Origin: an uncultured Oscillospiraceae bacterium
GTDB lineage: Bacteria > Bacillota > Clostridia > Oscillospirales > Oscillospiraceae
NCBI GenBank assembly: GCA_947624065.1
Contig: CANQIO010000006.1
Location: forward strand, 1 to 57,676
DNA: 57,676 bases
Direction of reading: 5' to 3'
Part shown: positions 15,765 to 22,121 of the stretch, in pieces
How positions within the stretch are numbered: the first letter of the stretch is position 1
How the letters are laid out: each line of letters starts with the position of its first letter
Notes under the pieces: generated by a model
The model's database searches: none
What the model saw: the letters and a program-made list of their open reading frames with translations, nothing else
Told to the model about the DNA's origin: nothing
Program-made: the position numbers and the translations under genes

Positions 15765-16508
15765 TTACAGGGCGATGACCACGTCGCCGTTCTTCACCTC
15801 ATCTTCGAGGCGGTCGGCCAGCCACTCCGCCACCGTCTGCCGGGCGGTCAGCTTCCACATCCCACCGTCGGCCTCGATGAAGGAGATCCCCCGTTCGTCG
15901 ATCCGGATGAGGAAAAGCCCCTCCGGCTGCTCCACCTCCTGGAAGGTCCGATAGGGCCGCAGCTTCACCAGCGGCTTGATCTGCGAATTCTCCTGCAGCA
16001 CGACCCCTTTGCTCGTCACCACGTTCGTGGCCACGCCGATGTCGTTATAAGTCACCTTCACGCCGGTGGTGATCATGCTGAGCAGCTGGATGGTATAATC
16101 CCGGTCTCCTCCTTCCTGGAACCGCGTCTGCAGCGCTACCGCCGCCTGCTCGAATGGCATTTTCACCTCCGGAGCCCAGCCCGGCACATCTGCTGCTGTG
16201 GCTTTATAAAGCATCGGCCGATGGCACTGGCATGCACTGGGCATGACGGTGCAAAAAGCTCTCACGGTCAGGGGATCCGGAACGGTGATATAGATTGGGC
16301 TCTCCGCGCGGTAGGGGCTCGACAGGCCCTCGGAGCGTACCATCTTCACCATCGCGTCCAGGCTCGTCAGCGGCAGCTCCTCCGGCACCTCCACATCCGG
16401 CTTCACCTCGCCGTATGTAGCCCCGTCCGCGAAGAACGTGTGCCCATTCACCTCAAAGATCTTCGGGCCTGCCATCTGCTCGATCTTTTCGACAAATTCT
16501 TTCAGCAT
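15765..16508 (-). CDS. Early phage protein, DUF2303/YfdQ-like
   Basis: The 247-residue protein resembles phage proteins of the DUF2303 type. An N-terminal MLKEFVEKIEQMAGP is followed by FEVNGHTFFADG, a middle with TVRAFCTVMPSACQC, and an acidic C-terminal end (WLADRLEDEVKNGD). There is no catalytic signature. It shares a block with the 125-residue gene upstream, a pairing common in Clostridia prophages. A role in early DNA metabolism is only a guess from position. Confidence 0.6.
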   Translation of the reverse strand: MLKEFVEKIEQMAGPKIFEVNGHTFFADGATYGEVKPDVEVPEELPLTSLDAMVKMVRSEGLSSPYRAESPIYITVPDPLTVRAFCTVMPSACQCHRPMLYKATAADVPGWAPEVKMPFEQAAVALQTRFQEGGDRDYTIQLLSMITTGVKVTYNDIGVATNVVTSKGVVLQENSQIKPLVKLRPYRTFQEVEQPEGLFLIRIDERGISFIEADGGMWKLTARQTVAEWLADRLEDEVKNGDVVIAL

Positions 16509-16523
16509 GTTTTATCCCTCCTG

Positions 16524-16901
16524 TTATGCGGATTTGATCACTTTCAGCTGTGGCGCCGGTCCCTGATCGCCGCCAAGCAAGCTCGTCTGTCCGGGGATCT
16601 GCGGCGTCATCTCCGTGGCAACGACGCCATCGGCGCCCGCGTGCAGGTACAGCGCCGTCCTCACGGGGCTGGTCGTCGCCAGCGCGCTCTTCACCTGGGC
16701 GGACACCTCCACCGTCTGGCGGTAGTCGTCCGGCTTGAACTCCAGTGTGACGCTCAGCTTGCGCGCGGCGGTGGCCTTGGTGTTCACGTCCAGGATATTT
16801 TCCAGGATGCGGGACATCTCATAGTCCACCAACTCCTGGATGCCCCCCCTGGCCATCTCCAGAATGCTCTTGATGTTTACCTCGTGCTTTAGCTCATCCA
16901 A
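16524..16901 (-). CDS. Early phage protein of unknown function
   Basis: The 125-residue protein starts at TTG 16899-16901, with AGGAGC 8-10 nt upstream. A first helix (IKSILEMARGGIQELVDYEM) leads to KATAARKLSVTLEFKPDD, a beta-rich region, and a Gly/Pro-rich end with QIPGQTSLLGG. This arrangement is widespread in Clostridia phages directly before DUF2303-like genes. I know no experimental function. Confidence 0.6.
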   Translation of the reverse strand: MDELKHEVNIKSILEMARGGIQELVDYEMSRILENILDVNTKATAARKLSVTLEFKPDDYRQTVEVSAQVKSALATTSPVRTALYLHAGADGVVATEMTPQIPGQTSLLGGDQGPAPQLKVIKSA

Positions 16902-17169
16902 CCTCTTTCGCTCCTTTCATCAGCATTTCCCAGTGATTCAGTCCCCTGGCTGTCCGCCGCGCGGAGAACTCGCTCTCACACCAGCCGATCTTCCCGTTGG
17001 GGTAATGATACCGGTTCTCCGGGCGGTCCGGTGCCGCCGGGTCCTTCAGCCGGTAGACCACCCACACGTGCGCCTCGCCGCTCTCATCGCGGCGAAGCAT
17101 TTTTCGGACCCGCCAAGGGCCCTCCCGCGCCGGCGGGTCATCGCCGCGCCTCATGGCCTGTCCGTCCAT
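16894..17169 (-). CDS. Small phage protein of unknown function
   Basis: The 91-residue protein starts at ATG 17167-17169, with AGAGGGGG upstream; a TTG at 17194 is a weaker option. It is basic and contains VWVVYRLKDPAAPDRPENRY and a C-terminal NHWEMLMKGAKE. The end overlaps the next gene by 8 nt. No family is recognised; it may bind nucleic acid given its charge. Confidence 0.55.
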   Translation of the reverse strand: MDGQAMRRGDDPPAREGPWRVRKMLRRDESGEAHVWVVYRLKDPAAPDRPENRYHYPNGKIGWCESEFSARRTARGLNHWEMLMKGAKEVG

Positions 17170-17182
17170 CCCGATCCCCCTC

Positions 17183-17440
17183 TCAGCCGACGCCAAAAAC
17201 GCCGGGGTAGTCGCGCTCGAAGCCGTCCCGATGGCCGGGACTCAGGGCTGCCATATTCTCCATCCACCCTCTGTATGTCGCGTCCGGCCATGGTGTGGGC
17301 GCCGGCGGCGCCGGGCGCATGGTCCAGGAGCCAGCCAGCAGCATGACCGCGGCCGCCGCGGCCAGGGCCAGCGCCTTCGCCCGCCGGCGGAGCTTCCGCC
17401 GCCTCTGGCGGGGCCCGGCTATGACTGACCGTTTGCGCAT
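17183..17440 (-). CDS. Small membrane-anchored phage protein
   Basis: The 85-residue protein starts at ATG 17438-17440 behind AGGAGGTG. A very basic N-terminus (RQRRRKLRRRAK) precedes one transmembrane segment (ALALAAAAAVMLLAGSW, about 24-40). A Pro-rich linker and a short outer domain (YRGWMENMAALSPGH) follow. It is a type II or uncleaved-signal membrane protein with unknown role. Its 5' end overlaps the Lar-like gene by 22 nt. Confidence 0.6.
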   Translation of the reverse strand: MRKRSVIAGPRQRRRKLRRRAKALALAAAAAVMLLAGSWTMRPAPPAPTPWPDATYRGWMENMAALSPGHRDGFERDYPGVFGVG

Positions 17441-17655
17441 GTGGCTCGCACCTCCTCTGCATATCGCTCCATCGCCGCCCAGGCTGTGAGCGCCTTTTCC
17501 TGCGTCAGGTGCGGGCCTGTCCTCCGGCCGCACACCGGGCACCGGATGAACCACGTCCGCGTCTCCCGCCCGTACAGCTCTTCCGCCAGGCTCCCGCATC
17601 CGCTGCACCGGGGCTGATCGAGCGCCGGTACCTCCCGCAGATCAGGCTCGTCCAT
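17419..17655 (-). CDS. Lar-like zinc-ribbon protein
   Basis: The 78-residue protein has CSGCGSLAEELYG, then WFIRCPVCGRRTGPHLTQ and AWAAMERYAEEV. This is the CxxC, CxxCG, GP, A-x-W pattern of the Lar restriction-alleviation family and related phage zinc ribbons. Lar itself relieves type I restriction; whether this protein does so is unknown, since the fold is widely reused in phages. Confidence 0.65.
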   Translation of the reverse strand: MDEPDLREVPALDQPRCSGCGSLAEELYGRETRTWFIRCPVCGRRTGPHLTQEKALTAWAAMERYAEEVRATCANGQS

Positions 17656-17806
17656 CTTCGCTGCCTCCCCGCCGGGCCCGGCCCATCAACCAGCCGATGC
17701 GCCCCACGGCCATCACCAGCGCCGCGGCGCCGATGATCGCCATCCCCGGCGCCAGCTTGTCCCATATGCCGGCAGCCGCCAGCATCAGCATCTCCCAGAT
17801 CATCAT
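17642..17806 (-). CDS. Small membrane protein
   Basis: The 54-residue protein starts at ATG 17804-17806 behind AAAGGAG. Its start overlaps the stop of the Cys-rich gene upstream (ATGA). Hydrophobic stretches WEMLMLAAAGIWDKLAPG and MAIIGAAALVMAVGRIGW suggest one or two membrane passes, followed by a basic tail. Function is unknown. Confidence 0.6.
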   Translation of the reverse strand: MMIWEMLMLAAAGIWDKLAPGMAIIGAAALVMAVGRIGWLMGRARRGGSEDGRA

Positions 17807-17982
17807 CCATTTCTCCTTTCTTTGAACACGGTACATTCCTCTCCTCGGGGGCATGTCCGCACCCGGCCTGTCCGCATCCGGTAGGTGCAGCAGAGCATCA
17901 GCTCGTGCCCGTCCCCCACCGTCACCGTCCCTCCATACCAGCACCGCCGGCATCGCTCCAGCGGGTCCTTCCGCGCCGTCAT
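17803..17982 (-). CDS. Cys-rich miniprotein (59 residues)
   Basis: A short ORF from ATG 17980-17982 with GGGAGG upstream, overlapping its neighbours by 4 nt on both sides (ATGA), which makes it a real gene. The sequence contains CRRCWYGG, LMLCCTYRMRTGRVRTCP and EECTVF, so six or seven Cys. The CxxC, CxYxLxTGxxRxCPxGxxC pattern recurs in Clostridia phage miniproteins and suggests a zinc site. Function is unknown. Confidence 0.75.
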   Translation of the reverse strand: MTARKDPLERCRRCWYGGTVTVGDGHELMLCCTYRMRTGRVRTCPRGEECTVFKERRNG

Positions 17983-18167
17983 AATGATGCCTCCCCCTGC
18001 TGAGCCGGACGGAAAACCGCCTTCCCGGCGAACATCCCGTTGAGGTAATCCACCTTCAACCGTGTGGCCAGCTCCACTTTTTTCTCGGGCGGCAGGGTGT
18101 CCACGTCCACCAGCTCGTCGCCCACATGCACAAACGCCTTCACGGTGATCTTCTGCTGCTTTTTCAT
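17979..18167 (-). CDS. Small early phage protein
   Basis: The 62-residue protein starts MKKQQKITVKAFVHVGDELV and has PPEKKVELATRLKVDYLNGM. It is a compact mixed alpha/beta protein without Cys. The ATG follows AAAGGAGG. Similar short ORFs are common near the start of early operons in Clostridia phages, with no known role. Confidence 0.65.
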   Translation of the reverse strand: MKKQQKITVKAFVHVGDELVDVDTLPPEKKVELATRLKVDYLNGMFAGKAVFRPAQQGEASL

Positions 18168-18231
18168 CCTGCCGCCCTCCTTTCTGTCAGCCTATTCGCC
18201 CGCCGGGATGTCCTATGCCCGCCGGCGGCCG

Positions 18232-18384
18232 TCAGTCCTCCGGATACGCGATCCGGCACAGCGCCACGAACTCATCGAAGGTCAGGTCGCCCTCCTGCTC
18301 CGCGCGGTGCAGGATCAGCTCCTTGAGCCTGGGCCCCGCGTGCTCCAGCTCCGCCTTGTAGGCTTCATAGGTGTTCTCTGCCAT
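18232..18384 (-). CDS. Small acidic early protein (50 residues)
   Basis: The 50-residue protein starts at ATG 18382-18384, preceded by AAAGGAGGG. It is helical and acidic (MAENTYEAYKAELEHAGPRL and FDEFVALCRIAYPED). It is the first gene of the long minus-strand early run beyond the inserted plus-strand gene. No function is known. Confidence 0.65.
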   Translation of the reverse strand: MAENTYEAYKAELEHAGPRLKELILHRAEQEGDLTFDEFVALCRIAYPED

Positions 18385-18403
18385 GTTGTCCCTCCTTTCT
18401 GTC

Positions 18404-18432
18404 TTGTCCGCCTCCCGCTCCTGTGGTAGAAT
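18404..18432 (+). promoter_or_regulatory. Promoter for the HEHYH gene
   Basis: TTGTCC (18404-18409), a 17-nt spacer and TAGAAT (18427-18432) lie 24 nt before the ATG, with AAAAGGAGG between them. It gives the plus-strand gene its own start, independent of the repressor promoter. Confidence 0.6.
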
Positions 18433-18455
18433 CGGAGCAAAAGGAGGCGTGTTGA

Positions 18456-19217
18456 ATGAATATCCTAGGCCAGGAAATTTCCAAAGAAACCGCTGCTGAA
18501 CTTGAACGTATATATGACCATATCGGCCACAAAGTCGATTACGTTCCGCTCCCTCTCGATAACCCGATTGGTTTTGGCCGCGCCGACTGGACCACTGCGC
18601 CAAATTGGACCGTTTCATCTGTTACCGATCTCCCTCAGCACTATTTCGAGGCCAACCTTTTGCATGAGCATTACCACCTATGCCAAATTGCGGAAGGCTT
18701 TCCGCGGACAAATACCAAGATTATCCCTGGTATTTCTTCGACGGACCAGCAGGCCATCGACACCGCCGGCGGGGCTCTCACCTCTGTGATCTTTGATCTT
18801 GATGTCTGCGACAGAATCGCGGCCTTCGGTCTGGACTCGGATCACTTCTTCAACGTTCGGAACCAGCAAGCCCTGAAATTTGGCCTTCCCATCGGAAATA
18901 TCTCTCGCCCTAACAAGGTCCTTTTCACAGTCCGCACTGCCGGGCTCATCCTCCAAAACCCTACCTGGCAGGTAAACATGATCCTTCCGCGCTTCCGTGC
19001 CCAAAACAGGCAGATCACTCAGCGTGCAGAGAACCTTGCCAACAGGATAAGGAAACTCGACCACAGCACACCTCTCGGCTGCTTTGAGTGTCTTGTTATT
19101 GGATACGATTACCTAAGCCTCTGGGACTGGCAGCTCATTCGATTTCATGACCACATCTTCACTTCACATGAACAGGCGCATACGTTTCTGTCGTCGTACC
19201 ATCAGGATTCCATGTGA
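18456..19217 (+). CDS. Zincin-like protein (HEHYH), candidate lysogenic-conversion gene
   Basis: The 253-residue protein has a perfect HExxH zinc motif at 70-74 (ANLLHEHYHLCQ). About 40 residues on, ALTSVIFDLDVCDRIAAFGLD could supply a third ligand (D115 or D117). There is no signal peptide or membrane segment. The gene points opposite to the early operon that flanks it on both sides, has its own promoter and is visibly AT-richer than its neighbours; all three are moron traits. It may be a metallopeptidase. Substrate and role are unknown. Confidence 0.7.
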   Translation: MNILGQEISKETAAELERIYDHIGHKVDYVPLPLDNPIGFGRADWTTAPNWTVSSVTDLPQHYFEANLLHEHYHLCQIAEGFPRTNTKIIPGISSTDQQAIDTAGGALTSVIFDLDVCDRIAAFGLDSDHFFNVRNQQALKFGLPIGNISRPNKVLFTVRTAGLILQNPTWQVNMILPRFRAQNRQITQRAENLANRIRKLDHSTPLGCFECLVIGYDYLSLWDWQLIRFHDHIFTSHEQAHTFLSSYHQDSM

Positions 19218-19344
19218 TCATGTGTCCGCATTTCGTGCAGCAGACCGCCAGGCCGAAGATCCTCTCACAGGCCACATAGTTATGCTCGCATTTCGTTGCC
19301 CGCCCCGGCCCTTCCCCGGCCGGGGCGGCCTTTTTCTCATCCAT
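19159..19344 (-). CDS. Small Cys-rich protein next to cro
   Basis: The 61-residue protein starts at ATG 19342-19344, with AAAGGAG 10 nt upstream (a GTG at 19351 is the alternative). It contains KCEHNYVACERIFGLAVCC and TKCGHMITWNPDG, so five Cys that suggest a zinc ribbon. It follows cro and overlaps the 3' end of the convergent plus-strand gene by 59 nt, so the two transcripts are partly antisense. Confidence 0.6.
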   Translation of the reverse strand: MDEKKAAPAGEGPGRATKCEHNYVACERIFGLAVCCTKCGHMITWNPDGTTTETYAPVHVK

Positions 19345-19349
19345 CCCGC

Positions 19350-19580
19350 TCACGCTCCTTTCTGCTTCTCCTCAGTGAATAAGTACTTCACATCCAACTC
19401 CGGGAAAAAGGTCTGCTGGATCAGAAAGGCCTCGTCCAGGTTGATTTGAGACCGCCTTGACAATTTTCTCGCCAGGGTGTCCCGGTTCCACCCAAGGTCC
19501 CTTGCCATCTTCACGACCCCAATATTTCGCCTACTCATCTCAGCTCGAAGGTTGGCAAATGCAATATTGCTTGCCCGCAT
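19350..19580 (-). CDS. Cro-like repressor
   Basis: The 76-residue protein is mostly an XRE-type helix-turn-helix: EMSRRNIGVVKMARDLGWNR, DTLARKLSRRSQI and LDEAFLIQQTFF. It is divergent from the CI-like gene across the operator region and its ATG overlaps one operator copy (19577-19585). By position it is the lytic repressor, first gene of the leftward early transcript. GTGA overlap links it to the next gene. Confidence 0.85.
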   Translation of the reverse strand: MRASNIAFANLRAEMSRRNIGVVKMARDLGWNRDTLARKLSRRSQINLDEAFLIQQTFFPELDVKYLFTEEKQKGA

Positions 19581-19684
19581 TGCGTATTCCTCCTTTCGCG
19601 CATTGCGTTATTTCAAGCAAAGAATATCACGCATTGCAAGATTCGTCAAGCATTTTCTTTAAAATTTTTCTTGCAATGCGTGAT
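19577..19684. promoter_or_regulatory. CI/Cro operator region with four GCATTGC sites
   Basis: Four copies of an ACGCATTGC(A/G) element are visible at 19577-19585, 19599-19608, 19629-19638 and, inverted, 19672-19681. The last two extend to a perfect 16-bp inverted pair (19626-19641 and 19669-19684). They overlap the cro start, the cro promoter spacer and the -35 of the CI promoter, as expected for a lysis-lysogeny switch. Confidence 0.85.
19621..19649 (-). promoter_or_regulatory. Leftward (cro/early) promoter
   Basis: On the minus strand: TTGACG (19644-19649), a 17-nt spacer, TATTCT (19621-19626). An operator copy fills the spacer, so repressor bound there would block the early transcript. 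Confidence 0.82.
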
Positions 19685-19699
19685 TATTCGTGCTATTGT
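19671..19699 (+). promoter_or_regulatory. Rightward (CI repressor) promoter
   Basis: TTGCAA (19671-19676), a 17-nt spacer and TATTGT (19694-19699) precede the repressor gene. The -35 lies inside an operator copy, so autoregulation is likely. Confidence 0.82.
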
Positions 19700-19722
19700 A
19701 GTTATGAAAGGTGGTCATGCTG

Positions 19723-20475
19723 ATGGAATTCTATAAGATTTTGGAGAACATCATGCTCCAAAAAGGCTTGAGTATAGCTGATGTAGCAAGAATGTGCGAT
19801 CTTTCCGATTCGACTGTCCGGAGCATCATTGATAGAAAGCAGAAGAAGGTTGCCCTAAATGTCGCCTTCAATCTATCCGATGGCCTCAATGTGCCACTCG
19901 AGAGGCTCGCAGGGATTCAAACCCCTGCCGAGAAGAAAAAAGGCCTTATTCTTTCTGACGAATCAATGGAAGTTGCAAAAAAATATAATAGCCTTGATGA
20001 CCACGGCCAAAAAGTCGTTTCTACGGTTTTGGATTATGAGGTCAAGCGCCTCTTGGAAGAAGGGCAGCGCCCGGAGAAGGTGGTGGAGCTGTTCCCAACC
20101 AGGAAGTATCTCCAGTCCGCCACCGCCGGCTATGGTGACTTCAACGACGACGCCTCCTATGAGATGGTGGATCTGGTGAAGCGCCCGCCCGTGGGGACCT
20201 CGTTCATCGTCACCGTCAACGGCGACAGCATGGAGCCCACCTACCACGACGGGGACCAACTGTTCGTCCGGGCCCAGGAGCGCGTCGAGCTTGGCGACGT
20301 TGGACTGTTCACCCAGGGACCGAAACTTTACATCAAAGAATCCGGCCCCGAAGGCCTGGTGTCCTACAATAAGGAGTACGCTCTCATCACCGGCACCGAC
20401 GACGAGCCCATTCTCGCCCAAGGCAAGATTCTGGGCGTGTGTTCAGAGGATTACTTGCCCTCATCGGCACAGTGA
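19723..20475 (+). CDS. CI/LexA-like repressor with S24 peptidase domain
   Basis: The 250-residue protein has an N-terminal XRE HTH (SIADVARMCDLSDSTVRSII, about 17-36). A C-terminal S24 autopeptidase has cleavage site A135-G136 (QSATAGYGDF), catalytic S169 (VNGDSMEPTYHDGD) and K205 (LYIKES). It maintains lysogeny and should self-cleave on RecA activation, making the phage SOS-inducible. I chose ATG 19723, since AAAGGTGG lies 8 nt upstream; ATG 19717 and GTG 19711 are too close to it. Confidence 0.93.
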   Translation: MEFYKILENIMLQKGLSIADVARMCDLSDSTVRSIIDRKQKKVALNVAFNLSDGLNVPLERLAGIQTPAEKKKGLILSDESMEVAKKYNSLDDHGQKVVSTVLDYEVKRLLEEGQRPEKVVELFPTRKYLQSATAGYGDFNDDASYEMVDLVKRPPVGTSFIVTVNGDSMEPTYHDGDQLFVRAQERVELGDVGLFTQGPKLYIKESGPEGLVSYNKEYALITGTDDEPILAQGKILGVCSEDYLPSSAQ

Positions 20476-20490
20476 GGTGAAATAGGCGCC

Positions 20491-21633
20491 ATGGCAAGAA
20501 AGAGACGCAAAAAGAAGGACGACTCCTTGATCTCAACTATCCTAGCTTATATAATCACGGCTGTGATATTCTTCTATATCCTTCGCTGGCTTCTTCGTTT
20601 GGTCTTTCACATCGTTTTCAGCCCCGCAGTCATTTTCGCCGCCATTGGCACCGCCGCAATCGTCGGAATCGCTGTGCTTATAACACGGAGGCGCGAGGCT
20701 GTTCGAAATACAGTGCAGGCTGATGGTCCCCAGAATGATGGCAGAGAAGCTTCCTTTGAAGAAGATGTCGCTCCTTTTGCCCCCATGCAGTCTGTCGAAC
20801 CTCTTACCGTAGAAGATCCCGTCCCATCGGTGCCCGTGTCCTCTGAAGCATACGTCCCTTTTGCTCCCTCACAGTCTGCCGAGCCTCTTGCCGTAGAAGA
20901 TTTCGTCCCGTCGGTGCCCGTGCAACCCTTAAAGAATCATCTCCATTATTCTGAACAGTTTGACCATCAGCAAAAGAAGAAAACTCCTCCCACCGCCCTA
21001 AGCGACGATTTTCTGGAGCAAATACGCTATGACGAGGCGATTTGGCGCCGTGAGCAAATAAAGCAAGCTTCTTTGGACCCCCCTGAAGAAGTCGTTCCCA
21101 ACTTTGTTGACTGCCCCGCATGTGGTAAACTTATCAGCACCAAGGCTCTCTTCTGCCCCCACTGCGGCTGTTCCGTCAAACAGGCGCCCCCGACAGCCAC
21201 GCCTTCCTCTCCGGTTGGTTCTTTCCTCCATATCGCGGGGCTTGACCTCCAAAAGGGCACGTTCTGCTCTCTGTCACGCTCTCCCGAGTTTATCTCCATG
21301 AATGCCCCGTCCCGCTCTTTCCACCTGTCCCAAGATAGCATTCATGACGTGTTTGTCATCCCATATAGCAAGCTTATATCCCTCTCCAACGATGTCTATA
21401 CCAATGAGCAGATCAGCCAGTCGGTCAAAGACACGTTGAAAACGACCATCGAAATTTCCTCTAAAAAGCGGTTCATCCAGCCACATACCAGGTTTATGCT
21501 CATCACCTACACCGGCGAAGATGAAGTAGATCACGTCATCACATTCCAACTAAATGACGGGAACGCCAAGGCCGCCCAGCAGTTCGCGTCCCAGTATGCC
21601 GAGCAGGCAGAGCACGATGATGTGTTCCTGTAA
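20491..21633 (+). CDS. Membrane zinc-ribbon protein, candidate lysogeny gene
   Basis: The 380-residue protein has two transmembrane segments (about 14-40 and 46-64). A Pro/acidic linker contains a 28-residue tandem repeat (VPFAPSQSAEPL type; ccttttgc recurs 84 bp apart at 20773 and 20857). Then comes a zinc ribbon, CPACGKLISTKALFCPHCG (about 210-228), and a C-terminal beta-rich domain of about 140 residues. It lies 15 nt after the repressor gene and is probably co-expressed in the lysogen. Superinfection exclusion or host modification is possible but unproven. Confidence 0.72.
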   Translation: MARKRRKKKDDSLISTILAYIITAVIFFYILRWLLRLVFHIVFSPAVIFAAIGTAAIVGIAVLITRRREAVRNTVQADGPQNDGREASFEEDVAPFAPMQSVEPLTVEDPVPSVPVSSEAYVPFAPSQSAEPLAVEDFVPSVPVQPLKNHLHYSEQFDHQQKKKTPPTALSDDFLEQIRYDEAIWRREQIKQASLDPPEEVVPNFVDCPACGKLISTKALFCPHCGCSVKQAPPTATPSSPVGSFLHIAGLDLQKGTFCSLSRSPEFISMNAPSRSFHLSQDSIHDVFVIPYSKLISLSNDVYTNEQISQSVKDTLKTTIEISSKKRFIQPHTRFMLITYTGEDEVDHVITFQLNDGNAKAAQQFASQYAEQAEHDDVFL

Positions 21634-21635
21634 AC

Positions 21636-21674
21636 AAAAAAACGCCGCCCCCGGTGGGGACCACCGGAAACGGC
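21636..21674 (-). terminator. Hairpin with A7 tract; minus-strand terminator
   Basis: The nested stem (21644-21647 with 21671-21674; 21651-21657 with 21661-21667) is preceded by A7 on the plus strand, so it is a T7 terminator for minus-strand RNA. The 20-bp start of this element recurs at 21998-22017. Confidence 0.6.
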
Positions 21675-21696
21675 ACAGCAAGAAAGGAGACCCCCC

Positions 21697-21999
21697 ATGT
21701 TAGAAAAACAAGACCTGCAGGCCATCAAGGAACTGATCGACACTTCCGTCACCACTGCCATTGCCGCCTCCGAGGAGCGCATGTCGGCAAAGATCGACGC
21801 CTCGGAAAACCGCATCATGGCCTACATCGAGAACGCCGTCATGCCGAACTTCAAGCTGCTGGCCGAAGGCCACCAGACCTTGCTGGATACTCTGGCCCGG
21901 AAAGATCGAGTGGAGGCGCTGGAAGAGGAAGTCGTGTTTTTGAAATCCGTCGTCTCCGCCCTGGCCCAGGATGTGACCGAGCTGAAAAAGGCCCAATAA
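21697..21999 (+). CDS. Small coiled-coil phage protein
   Basis: The 100-residue protein starts at ATG 21697 behind AAAGGAG. It is almost entirely helical, with heptad patterns in ASEERMSAKIDASENRIMAY and VEALEEEVVFLKSVVSALAQ. Similar small coiled-coil proteins are common next to integrases in Clostridia prophages. It could be a structural or regulatory adaptor. A role as recombination directionality factor is possible only by location. Confidence 0.65.
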   Translation: MLEKQDLQAIKELIDTSVTTAIAASEERMSAKIDASENRIMAYIENAVMPNFKLLAEGHQTLLDTLARKDRVEALEEEVVFLKSVVSALAQDVTELKKAQ

Positions 22000-22036
22000 A
22001 AAAACGCCGCCCCCGGTCTCGCACACCGGGGACGGC
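21998..22036 (-). terminator. Second copy of the A7 hairpin; minus-strand terminator
   Basis: A7 plus CGCCGCCCCCGGT (21998-22017) repeats the 21636 element exactly. It then forms its own hairpin ending at 22036 with a different loop. On the minus strand this gives a stem followed by T7. It protects the gene pair from transcripts coming from the integrase side. Confidence 0.6.
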
Positions 22037-22121
22037 AACGTAGAAAACCACCCAAACCGCCTAGGGGATCGTCTACCCCTTTATGGTACCATATCCCCTC
22101 AAAAATTGCAAGGAGGACCCC

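Noticed and set aside
18430-18470. Leftward promoter for the early operon just before 18384
   Set aside because: The best match (TTCAAC-17-GATTCT) is poor; the cro promoter remains the better source.
20770-20940. CRISPR-like or tandem DNA repeat
   Set aside because: Only two imperfect 84-bp copies, in frame within a coding region; a protein-level duplication.
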